A stretch of 64,000 nucleotides of DNA from CALNXN01 sp942490645. Lineage in GTDB: Bacteria; Pseudomonadota; Alphaproteobacteria; Rhodobacterales; Rhodobacteraceae. The stretch covers positions 434,001-498,000 of the forward strand of contig CALNXN010000002.1 of NCBI GenBank assembly GCA_942490645.1, read 5' to 3'. The stretch's first letter is position 1. Each line of letters opens with the position of its first letter. The position numbers and the translations under genes are program-made. The notes below the pieces were generated by a model. It did no database searches. It had not been told where the DNA came from and saw only the letters and a program-made list of their open reading frames with translations. Positions 35,180 to 43,263 of the stretch are shown in pieces.

Positions 35180-36876
35180 GCACGACACATGACATTGATC
35201 CGATCACCTTGGCTGTACTGGCCGGGCGGATGGAGCAGATTGCAGATGAAATGGACGCAACCCTGTTTCGCGCCGCTTTCAATCCGATCATTGCCGAAGC
35301 GCATGACGCATCGCACGGGCTCTATCACGCAGTGAGCGGCGACACCCTTGTGCAAGGTAAATCTGGGTTGCCGATTTTCGTGGGCGTTATGTCGTTCGCC
35401 GTTAAGGCCGTGATCGACAAAGCGGCCGAGCATGGAGAATTGCAGGACGGTGATATCTACATTTTCAATGATGCGCATATGGGCGGAACGCACCTGAGCG
35501 ACATGCGCCTTGTGCGGCCCTATTTTCATAATGGACAGCTGTTTTGCTATCTGGCCAGCGTCGGTCACTGGCATGATGTCGGCGGCGCTGTACCGGGCAA
35601 CTATAACCCGGCGGCGACTGATGCTTTTCAGGAGGCGTTTGTCTTGCCGCCCGTGCGCTTGGCGCGTGGGGGCGTGGTCAATACGGACATCATCGACATT
35701 CTACTGCGCAACACGCGCTTGCCGCAATCGGCGCAGGGTGATCTGAATGGTCAACTCAGCGCGCTTGATCTGGGCGTGCGGCGAATGGATGAACTACTGG
35801 CTGAATATGGGGCCGATACGGTGCGCGGCGCACTTGATGCGTTGGGCAACCGGGCCGAAGCATTGATGAGATCAGAACTTGAAGCGCTGCCTGACGGACG
35901 GTGGGAAGCGACCGACTACCTCGACAATGACGGGATCACTGACCAGCCCCTTCCGATTACGGTGGCGCTCGAAATCAAGGGCGACACAATGGTCATGGAT
36001 TTTGAAGGCACAGCCCCACGTTGCGCAGGACCGGTTAACATCGCGCTGCCAACGGCCGTTGCGACTGCCTACGTCGCAATTAAACATGTCTTTCCGGCCC
36101 TGCCCGCAAATGCCGGTGTCATGCGCCCTATAGACGTTCGCATCCCCGAAGGTTCGCTTTTGTCGGCCGAATTTCCGGCACCCGTCGGTGGGTACACAGA
36201 AACGATCTTGCGGATGATCGATGTGATATTCTCGGCAGCGGCACAAGCAGCACCCGAACGCGTTGTCGCCAATGCCTATGGCACGATCAATGCCCTGTCG
36301 ATCGCCGGCAAACGGTCGAACGGTCAGCCTTGGGTGATGTTTTCGTTTTACGGAGGCGGGCATGGGGGCTGTGTGGAAAGCGACGGGTTAAATCACGGCA
36401 ATGCTCCGATCTCTACGGCCACGATTCCCCCATTGGAAATTCTTGAGGCAGCTTATCCGGTGATGTTCAAGCAGTGGGCATTGCGCCCTGACAGTGCGGG
36501 AGCAGGCACGCATCGCGGCGGCTACGGCGCGACCTATGAGATTGAAGTACTTGAGGAAAACGGTGCCGAGGCATTCCTGTTCGGCGAGCGCGGGCGATAT
36601 GCGCCCCAAGGGATCGCGGGTGGCTCGGAGGGCTCATTGAATGTGTTCTCTTATGAGCAGGACGATGGGTGGCACAAGCCGCCACTGGCGTCAAAGATGC
36701 GTGGCATCCGGTTGAAACAGGGGCAATCGGTGCGCCTTGATACACCGGGTGGTGGCGGCTACGGCCCTGCGGATGCACGCCCCCCGCAAGCGGTGGCCCG
36801 TGATGTCGGCCTTGGCCTGCTAAGCGCGCAAGAGGCGACCCGGATCTATGGTCCCGCATGGGAGAACGCGCAATGA
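35176..36876 (+). CDS. hyuB: Hydantoinase B / 5-oxoprolinase C-half homologue (first locus)
   Basis: A 566-residue HyuB subunit: DPITLAVLAGRMEQIADEMDATLFRAAFNPIIAEAHDASHGLY at the start, FNDAHMGGTHLSDM in the middle, and the C-terminal VRLDTPGGGGYGPADARPPQAVARDV closing motif. With HyuA it forms an ATP-dependent amidohydrolase that opens five-membered lactams, hydantoins or similar rings (N-methylhydantoinase, 5-oxoprolinase, also acetone-carboxylase relatives). The ring substrate is unknown. It overlaps both neighbours by 4 bp. Confidence 0.92.
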   Translation: MSTTHDIDPITLAVLAGRMEQIADEMDATLFRAAFNPIIAEAHDASHGLYHAVSGDTLVQGKSGLPIFVGVMSFAVKAVIDKAAEHGELQDGDIYIFNDAHMGGTHLSDMRLVRPYFHNGQLFCYLASVGHWHDVGGAVPGNYNPAATDAFQEAFVLPPVRLARGGVVNTDIIDILLRNTRLPQSAQGDLNGQLSALDLGVRRMDELLAEYGADTVRGALDALGNRAEALMRSELEALPDGRWEATDYLDNDGITDQPLPITVALEIKGDTMVMDFEGTAPRCAGPVNIALPTAVATAYVAIKHVFPALPANAGVMRPIDVRIPEGSLLSAEFPAPVGGYTETILRMIDVIFSAAAQAAPERVVANAYGTINALSIAGKRSNGQPWVMFSFYGGGHGGCVESDGLNHGNAPISTATIPPLEILEAAYPVMFKQWALRPDSAGAGTHRGGYGATYEIEVLEENGAEAFLFGERGRYAPQGIAGGSEGSLNVFSYEQDDGWHKPPLASKMRGIRLKQGQSVRLDTPGGGGYGPADARPPQAVARDVGLGLLSAQEATRIYGPAWENAQ

Positions 36877-38942
36877 GCCGCATGATTGGTGTAGATGTCG
36901 GCGGGACGTTCACGGATGTGTTCGTGCTGGACGAAACCGCAGGCACGGCCAAGGTCGCCAAGGTTCCGACCACCCGCCCCGACCAATCCGGCGGATTTCT
37001 CGATGGTATCCGCCAGCAGGTGAGTGATCTGTCCACTGTTTCAGTCGTCGTTCATGGCACCACAGCGGGTACCAATGCATTGCTGGAACGCAAAGGCGCC
37101 AAGATCGGGGTGATCACAACGCAAGGCCTCCGTGATGTTCTGGAGATGCGCCGCAGGGACAGGCCACGCACGTGGGGGCTGCGTGGTGATTTTGAACCCG
37201 TGGTGCCACGCGATCTGCGGCTGGAAGTGCCGGAACGGACATTGGCGGATGGCACGATCCGAACAGCTGTTGATCTCGACGCGGTGCGCGCCGCCGCCGC
37301 ACAGTTGCAGGCGCAAGGTTGCCTTGCCGTTGCAGTGCTCTTTGCCAACGCCTACGCCAACCCCGAAAATGAGGCGCGCGCCGTCGCCGCGTTGCGGGCT
37401 ATATGGCCAAATGAACATGTGTCCGCGTCATCGGAAATCCTGCCGGAAATCCGGGAATTTGAACGGTTTTCGACCACGGCGCTGAATGCCTATCTACAAC
37501 CCGAAGTGTCAGGCTATATTGACCGTCTCGAAACCGCGCTCAAGGCGGGCGGCTTTGGCGGCGAGTTCATGATCGTGCAATCGAATGGTGGCGTTATGGC
37601 GGTCGATACCGCTTGTCGCCTGCCTGTGCGAACGGCCTTGAGCGGCCCTGCGGCGGGCGTCATCGCCGCCGGATATATAGCGCAATCGGCAGGGTTTGAG
37701 GACGTCATCACAGGCGATATGGGCGGTACCAGCTTTGATGTTTCCCTGATCGCAGGTGGTCAATCGATGCTGGCGGCCCAAACATCCATCGACTTTGGCA
37801 TGGTCGTCCGCTCACCCATGATCGAGATTACCACGATTGGTGCTGGCGGTGGTTCCATCGCTTGGGTTGATAAAGGCGGTCTGCTCAATATCGGGCCCGA
37901 GAGTGCGGGATCAAACCCCGGACCAGTGGCCTACGGGCTGGGCAATGACCGGCCCACCGTAACGGATGCCAATGTCGTGTTGGGGCGGATCGACCCCGAA
38001 AGCCCGATCGGCGGCAAGCTCGAACGGCTGGACGTAGAAGCCGCCGCCGCCGCCATCCGCAAACATGTGGGCGATCCCTTGGGATTGTCTGATGTGGTTG
38101 CCGCCGAAGCGATCCTGCGCGTCGCCAATGCGCGTATGGCAGGGGCCATTCGTCTGGTCAGCATCGAACGAGGGTTTGACCCCAAGCGGTTTGCATTCAT
38201 GCCGTTTGGCGGCGGCGGCGCGCTTCATACAGGTGCCATGCTGGCTGAGGTCGGGATCGGGCGCGCGATCGTGCCGCGCTACCCCGGCGTGACTTCAGCG
38301 ATGGGCTGCGTGATTGCCGACATGCGCCAGGATTTCGTACAAACGGTCAACACAACGCTGGAAGGCCTGAACGAGGCCGCATTGGGCGAGTTCATGCAAG
38401 CGCATGTCGATCAGGGTCTAAGCCTGCTCGCGGCGTCGAACACTCGATTTGAGCGGCGCGTCACGGCGTTTGAGCTGGACATGGCCTATGTGGGTCAAAC
38501 GCACACTGTGTCGGTCCCGATCGAAGTAGACGTCATGGACAATATCGTTGTTCCGCCAACACGCGATCAGATTTCAGCTGCATTTGATGCGACATATGCG
38601 TCGACTTACGGGCGTTTGCTGAAAAACGGCGTTCGGCGGGTGATGAATCTGCGCTCTGCGGTTACGGGTGTCCGCCCCAAATTCGACCTTAGCACTCTGG
38701 CACCGGAGGGCGGCAGCGTAGAGGCCGCACGCAAGGGCACGCGCAAAGTCCATTTCGGTGACGCCTGGCACGAGACAGCGATTTACAACAGGTTGGATTT
38801 GCCGGTTGGTGCCGTGATCAAAGGACCCGCTATTCTGGAGCAGCCCGACACAACCGTTTTGATTGAACCGCACCTCGTCGGGCAGGTCGACGGTTTTGGC
38901 AATACCATCATCAGCGAGGCCGAAGATCGCAATGAAAATTGA
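36873..38942 (+). CDS. hyuA: Hydantoinase A / 5-oxoprolinase N-half homologue (first locus)
   Basis: A 689-residue HyuA subunit starting at ATG 36873. It holds the sugar-kinase-like ATP site (GVDVGGTFTDVF at the N-terminus, HGTTAGTNALLERKGAKIG, then GDMGGTSFDVSLIAGG and ALSGPAAG). It should phosphorylate the ring carbonyl before HyuB completes the hydrolysis. The order hyuB-hyuA is the reverse of the second locus at 48-52 kb. Its end overlaps the isochorismatase-fold gene by 11 bp. Confidence 0.93.
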   Translation: MSRMIGVDVGGTFTDVFVLDETAGTAKVAKVPTTRPDQSGGFLDGIRQQVSDLSTVSVVVHGTTAGTNALLERKGAKIGVITTQGLRDVLEMRRRDRPRTWGLRGDFEPVVPRDLRLEVPERTLADGTIRTAVDLDAVRAAAAQLQAQGCLAVAVLFANAYANPENEARAVAALRAIWPNEHVSASSEILPEIREFERFSTTALNAYLQPEVSGYIDRLETALKAGGFGGEFMIVQSNGGVMAVDTACRLPVRTALSGPAAGVIAAGYIAQSAGFEDVITGDMGGTSFDVSLIAGGQSMLAAQTSIDFGMVVRSPMIEITTIGAGGGSIAWVDKGGLLNIGPESAGSNPGPVAYGLGNDRPTVTDANVVLGRIDPESPIGGKLERLDVEAAAAAIRKHVGDPLGLSDVVAAEAILRVANARMAGAIRLVSIERGFDPKRFAFMPFGGGGALHTGAMLAEVGIGRAIVPRYPGVTSAMGCVIADMRQDFVQTVNTTLEGLNEAALGEFMQAHVDQGLSLLAASNTRFERRVTAFELDMAYVGQTHTVSVPIEVDVMDNIVVPPTRDQISAAFDATYASTYGRLLKNGVRRVMNLRSAVTGVRPKFDLSTLAPEGGSVEAARKGTRKVHFGDAWHETAIYNRLDLPVGAVIKGPAILEQPDTTVLIEPHLVGQVDGFGNTIISEAEDRNEN

Positions 38943-39540
38943 TCCCCGAAAGACCGCACTGCTGACGATCGACCTGCAGAACGATTTTCTGCACCCAGAA
39001 GGGGCCTACGGACGTGCGGGCCAAACCGCCGCTGCGATCACTGCGCTGCCGGAACGTATTGCGCCGCTGCGCGATGCCTTGCGCGCGCGCGGTGGCACAT
39101 ATATTTCGGCACAATTCACGCTGGTGCCCGGCCCCGATGGCACGCCGCTGATCGCGTCGCATCTCAAGACGCTGCGCCCGTTTTTGACCAAGGGTGACTT
39201 TGCGCCCGGCGGTTTTGGACATTCCCTTGTGGATCAGTTGGCCCCGGCTGATTTTACCATCGAGAAGGTCGCCTATTCCGCGTTTTATCAGACGCGGTTG
39301 GAATTCATCATGCGCGCAACCGGAATTGATACACTGATTGTGGGCGGGATCGTCACCAACGGCGGAGTGGCGTCGACACTCCGCGATGCGCATTTGCGAA
39401 ACATCGAAACCATCATGCTTACTGATGGCTGTGCTGCGTTTCGGCATGATGTGCATGACGCGACGATCCTGTCACTCGGCACCGTTACGCACGCTATGAC
39501 GTGCAAGCAGGCGCTGGACCTTTTGGAGGATGCGGCATGA
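38932..39540 (+). CDS. Isochorismatase-fold hydrolase lacking the nucleophile cysteine
   Basis: A 202-residue cysteine-hydrolase-fold protein. Asp14 (LTIDLQNDFL) and Lys112 (EKVAYSAFYQTRLE) of the triad are present, but the cysteine expected in the T-N-x-C-V-x-x-T motif is Gly145 (IVTNGGVASTL). Amidases of this family (N-carbamoylsarcosine amidase, maleamate amidase, nicotinamidase, RutB) need the cysteine. True isochorismatases such as PhzD and EntB lack it and cleave a vinyl ether. So amidase activity should not be assumed. It sits between hyuA and a lyase gene with overlaps at both ends. Confidence 0.85.
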   Translation: MKIDPRKTALLTIDLQNDFLHPEGAYGRAGQTAAAITALPERIAPLRDALRARGGTYISAQFTLVPGPDGTPLIASHLKTLRPFLTKGDFAPGGFGHSLVDQLAPADFTIEKVAYSAFYQTRLEFIMRATGIDTLIVGGIVTNGGVASTLRDAHLRNIETIMLTDGCAAFRHDVHDATILSLGTVTHAMTCKQALDLLEDAA

Positions 39541-40403
39541 CCCTGCGCGACAGACTGAAACATTCTGATATTGTGGTCGCACCGGGGGTTTATGACGGGT
39601 TGACCGCAACGCTGGCGGAGGATGCCGGGTTCGAAGCGCTGTACCTGTCGGGTGCTGCCGTTGCCTACACCCGCCTTGGCCGCCCGGACATAGGGCTCAC
39701 GTCGGTCAGTGAAATGGCCGACACCATGGCGCTGATCGCCGATCGGGTGGACCTGCCGGTGATCATTGATGCCGACACCGGGTTCGGCAACGCACTGAAT
39801 GCCCAACGCACGATGCAAATGTATGAGCGCGCCGGCGCCTCGGCCCTTCAGATCGAAGATCAGACCTATCCAAAACGCTGTGGCCATCTGCAGGACAAAT
39901 CATTGATCTCCACCCAGGAAATGAGCGGCAAAATCAAGGCGATGGCAGACGCGCGACGGTCACAAGAAACTCTGATCATCGCCCGCACCGATGCAATAGC
40001 CGTGGAGGGGTTTGACGCAGCCATTGAACGCGCGGCCACATATCTGGAAGCCGGCGCTGACATTCTTTTTGTTGAAGCGCCGCGCAACTTTGATCAAATG
40101 AGAGGCATCACATCTCAATTCGGAGCGCGCGTGCCGCTGTTGGCCAATATGGTCGAAGGTGGTGCCACCCCGCTTTCATCCGCATCTGATTTGCAGGACA
40201 TGGGTTTTTCAATTGCGATATTTCCCGGTGGGATCGTGCGCGCACTCGCTCACAGCGCGCGCGCATATTATCAAAGCCTGCACGCAAACGGGTCAAACCG
40301 TCCATTCGCGGACCGAATGTTTGATTTTGACGGTCTCAACACGCAAATCGGTACCCAAGACATGCTGGAGCGAGGCAAGAAATACGAGAGCCGCGATGAC
40401 TGA
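39537..40403 (+). CDS. Isocitrate lyase / PEP mutase-family carbon-carbon lyase
   Basis: A 288-residue member of the family, starting at ATG 39537 in overlap with the previous stop. The metal-site DADTGFGN is at residues 78-85 and the catalytic loop is YPKRCGH with Cys115. The cysteine marks the true lyases (isocitrate, 2-methylisocitrate, 2,3-dimethylmalate lyase), while mutases and oxaloacetate decarboxylases differ here. It should cleave a 2-hydroxy- or substituted malate-type acid to an oxo-acid (pyruvate or glyoxylate) plus a carboxylic acid. Beside a leuCD-like hydratase, dimethylmalate- or methylisocitrate-type cleavage is the natural guess. Confidence 0.88.
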   Translation: MTLRDRLKHSDIVVAPGVYDGLTATLAEDAGFEALYLSGAAVAYTRLGRPDIGLTSVSEMADTMALIADRVDLPVIIDADTGFGNALNAQRTMQMYERAGASALQIEDQTYPKRCGHLQDKSLISTQEMSGKIKAMADARRSQETLIIARTDAIAVEGFDAAIERAATYLEAGADILFVEAPRNFDQMRGITSQFGARVPLLANMVEGGATPLSSASDLQDMGFSIAIFPGGIVRALAHSARAYYQSLHANGSNRPFADRMFDFDGLNTQIGTQDMLERGKKYESRDD

Positions 40404-41772
40404 CGTCCTGCCACCGCCCGCCGCTGGTTTCGATATTTCCGTCGAAACGCTGATCATCGGAGCGGGTGCATGTGGCATGGTTGCGGCACTTGCGGCACAG
40501 GAAGCTGGACAAGAGGTGCTGGTGGTCGAAGCGGATGCCACGCCTAGCGGGTCCACCGCCCTGTCGGCCGGGTTGATCCCCGCCGCTGGCACCCAATTTC
40601 AATCACAGGCGCACATCGCCGACAGCGCAGATGCCTTTGCCGCTGATATTCAGGCCAAGGCCAAAGGCGAAAACGATGCAGCCCTTGTGGATGCCCTCGC
40701 GCAAGGATCAGGACCGGCCATAACATGGTTGGCGGAACGGTTTGGACTGCCTTTTTCGCTCGTGACCGATTTCGATTACCCCGGCCACTCTGCGCGTAGA
40801 ATGCATGGGTTGCCCAGCCGATCCGGGCGTGAATTGGTCGACAGCCTCCGCGCGACATGCGAAGCGCAAGGCATTGATATTATTTGTGAGCGCCGCGCCG
40901 AAGTGCTGTTTTGCACAGGGACCGAAATAAAGGGCGTACAAGTCAATCGCCCTGACGGAACATCCGAGTTGATCGGATGCGACAAGCTGGTCCTCGCGTG
41001 CAATGGGTTCGGCGGCAACCGCGCTTTGGTGACCAAGCATATGCCGCAGATCGACAAAGGTGTTTGGTTTGGCCATGACGGCAATCGTGGTGAAGCATTG
41101 CTGTGGGCGGAGAAGCTGGGCGCAGCCACGCGCCATCTGGGCGCTTATCAAGGTCATGGAAATGTCGCGCATCCGCATGGCATCCTGATCACTTGGGCCA
41201 CGATCACAGAAGGCGGCGTTCAGGTTAACCGCGACGGAACACGCTTTTGGAATGAAGCCCAGGGGTATTCCGAAGCCGCCGGTGCCGTGCTCGCGCAGCC
41301 CGGAGGTGACGCGATTTGTGTGTTCGATGAACGCATCGCGAAAACTGCGCGTCAATTCGAAGACTTCAAACAGGCGGAGGCCCAAGGCGCGGTGAAGTCT
41401 GCGCAATCACTGGATGAAATCGCAGCGCTATTCGCCCTGCCCGCCGCAGCGCTTTCTGAGTCCATACTGTCCATTCCGCTCGGTGGTACAGATGCGTTTG
41501 GGCGCAGCTTTGCATCTACTGGCTTGGCTCCGCCCTTCTACGCGGTGCGCGTCACCGGCGCGTTGTTCCATACGCAAGGCGGGTTGGACACGGATATCAG
41601 TGGTCGAGTGCGACGGACTGACGGCGCACTCTTTGACAATCTATTCGCGGCGGGCGGTGCTGCCTGCGGTGTTTCGGGGTCTGGTGATGCGGGCTACCTG
41701 TCGGGCAATGGCCTTTTGTCGGCCGTGGTGCTGGGCCGCGCAGCAGGAATGGCGGGCTTACCCGGTAACTGA
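40396..41772 (+). CDS. FAD-dependent oxidoreductase (fumarate reductase / tricarballylate dehydrogenase-like)
   Basis: A 458-residue flavoprotein of the fumarate-reductase / 3-ketosteroid-dehydrogenase family. The FAD-binding ETLIIGAGACGMVAALAA is at residues 17-34; the C-terminal FAD contacts are FAAGGAACGVSGSGDAGYLSGNGLLSA. ATG 40396 overlaps the lyase stop by 8 bp. Relatives either reduce a C=C bond or desaturate a saturated acid (TcuA oxidises tricarballylate to cis-aconitate). In this cluster, desaturation before the leuCD-like hydration step is plausible. It is the last gene of the rightward unit. Confidence 0.85.
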   Translation: MTDVLPPPAAGFDISVETLIIGAGACGMVAALAAQEAGQEVLVVEADATPSGSTALSAGLIPAAGTQFQSQAHIADSADAFAADIQAKAKGENDAALVDALAQGSGPAITWLAERFGLPFSLVTDFDYPGHSARRMHGLPSRSGRELVDSLRATCEAQGIDIICERRAEVLFCTGTEIKGVQVNRPDGTSELIGCDKLVLACNGFGGNRALVTKHMPQIDKGVWFGHDGNRGEALLWAEKLGAATRHLGAYQGHGNVAHPHGILITWATITEGGVQVNRDGTRFWNEAQGYSEAAGAVLAQPGGDAICVFDERIAKTARQFEDFKQAEAQGAVKSAQSLDEIAALFALPAAALSESILSIPLGGTDAFGRSFASTGLAPPFYAVRVTGALFHTQGGLDTDISGRVRRTDGALFDNLFAAGGAACGVSGSGDAGYLSGNGLLSAVVLGRAAGMAGLPGN

Positions 41773-41913
41773 CACCAAGGGATCATAACGCGCAGCAACG
41801 GGGAGCCAGAAACCGTTCATGGTGGAAATCTGTTGATGCGACAGTCCCGTGCAATGCGCACACTTCAAGTGTTTGGATACGCGTAAGGCAGCCGATCGGC
41901 CGAAAATCGCGAT

Positions 41914-42126
41914 CTAGGCCGTTTTCTTGGAGCGCGGGGCATCGGCTTGAATACCGTCGATTTCACCCACAACCATTTGGATACGGTCCGCAAAAGACAC
42001 AAGCGCTGGATGCGCCTCGGGCCCTCGCTGTTTGTCGACTGCAATCAGGAACTTCGACAAGTCACGCAGAACTTGGCGCGTCTCATCCAGTGCATCTTTA
42101 CTGTCCTTGTCCATCGTTACATTCAT
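41914..42126 (-). CDS. Small unknown protein
   Basis: A 70-residue charged, helical protein with no motif I recognise and an acidic, coiled-coil-like first half. The ATG at 42126 has AGGAG 8 bases upstream (GAGAGGAGAGCGATC), which is strong support for translation. It lies 78 bp after the receiver-domain gene on the same strand. Confidence 0.55.
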   Translation of the reverse strand: MNVTMDKDSKDALDETRQVLRDLSKFLIAVDKQRGPEAHPALVSFADRIQMVVGEIDGIQADAPRSKKTA

Positions 42127-42204
42127 GATCGCTCTCCTCTCAAAGTAGAATTGTATGTGCTATTAGCACATTAATCAATCACAAACATTTTCTTTAGTTG
42201 GAAC

Positions 42205-42594
42205 TCAGTCCAGCGACGAAATTATGTCAAGCAAGTCCTCGCGCAGAAAAGGTTTTTGCAGAAAATGCAGCGCCCCGCTGAGTTCACCGACAGCTTTGGT
42301 GGACTCAATCGAGAAGTCAGAACCGTTCCCACCAGACACGAGTACGACAGGAACTTTTGGAAACAGAGCCGCGATCTTGTCCAAAACCGGGACCGCATCT
42401 TTGTTTCCCAGCCAGAAATCCACAATTACTCCGGAGAGCGGATCCCCAGCTTCGAGATGCGAAATTGCCGTATGCACATCATTTGCGACAACAACCTCAA
42501 ATGGGGTTGGTGCCATGAACCGTGTCATCAATTCACAAAAATCCGCGTCGTCATCGACCAGAAGAATGCGTTTATCTGATGTTTTTGTCGCCAT
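42205..42594 (-). CDS. Stand-alone response-regulator receiver protein
   Basis: A 129-residue receiver domain and nothing more: acidic pocket LLVDDDADF (residues 11-19), phospho-acceptor Asp59 in VIVDFWLGN, the switch serine in VVLVSGGN and Lys in FLQKPF. It should act as a phosphorylated switch or relay without DNA binding. ATG 42594 is given; a GTG at 42603 is also possible. Its 5' end overlaps the MarR gene by 23 bp, so the two are co-expressed. The hybrid kinase on the other side of the gap is a likely partner. Confidence 0.88.
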   Translation of the reverse strand: MATKTSDKRILLVDDDADFCELMTRFMAPTPFEVVVANDVHTAISHLEAGDPLSGVIVDFWLGNKDAVPVLDKIAALFPKVPVVLVSGGNGSDFSIESTKAVGELSGALHFLQKPFLREDLLDIISSLD

Positions 42595-43015
42595 TGTTTT
42601 CACTAAGTGCCATAGCGCGAATAGATTTCTTGAAAGTTATCAGATCAATCTCAGGAAGAGCCCACAAACGTTCCACAATTTTAAGGATAGGGTCTGTGTG
42701 TAGCATTTCAACACCAGTTTTGCTGAGCACCAGCAACTTGCTGCGTGCATCTTCGGGATTGGCGACCTGCTCGACCAAACCCCGCTTGACCAACGTGCTG
42801 ATGGCCCGCACCACAGGTGCATGGGTCAGCCCCAGAAACGCTGCGACCAGGCTCATTGTGCAGCGGCGTTTCGGAAACGCGTCGAGATAGCGCAGAATGG
42901 ACCATTGCAGGGGTTGGATTTCGCTTGAACACATGGAGCCATAGGCATCGCGTACAACGCGTTCCATGAGCACTGCCGCGGCCACGTCGCTTTTTATGTT
43001 TATGTTATCTTGCAC
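42572..43015 (-). CDS. MarR-family transcriptional regulator
   Basis: A 147-residue MarR-type protein, starting on GTG 43015. The winged helix reads MSLVAAFLGLTHAPVVRAISTLVKRGLVEQVANPEDARSKLLVLSKTG (residues about 54-101), with the characteristic D-A-R-S wing. It is divergent from the hybrid kinase across a 248-bp gap and overlaps the receiver gene. The ligand is unknown. Confidence 0.88.
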   Translation of the reverse strand: MQDNINIKSDVAAAVLMERVVRDAYGSMCSSEIQPLQWSILRYLDAFPKRRCTMSLVAAFLGLTHAPVVRAISTLVKRGLVEQVANPEDARSKLLVLSKTGVEMLHTDPILKIVERLWALPEIDLITFKKSIRAMALSENNGDKNIR

Positions 43016-43263
43016 GATGTCCGAAGTTTAAGACCAGAGCATAGCACCGTTCAACTCAAATTTTCGCAGTGTTTTCGGACCCCTCCCGTAAGAACCGTTC
43101 AAGGCGAAAACCAATCGCTTTGCGATGCAAAAATGTTCATTCATTCCCCCACTGCCCAAAACGAGAAACATCGAGCCTGGAGGCAACACCTGCAAACGCT
43201 TACTTCGGTCGACAACCTGCATAGTTCGCGTCTAGGGTGTGTGAGTTTGAATTTCTGAAATGA

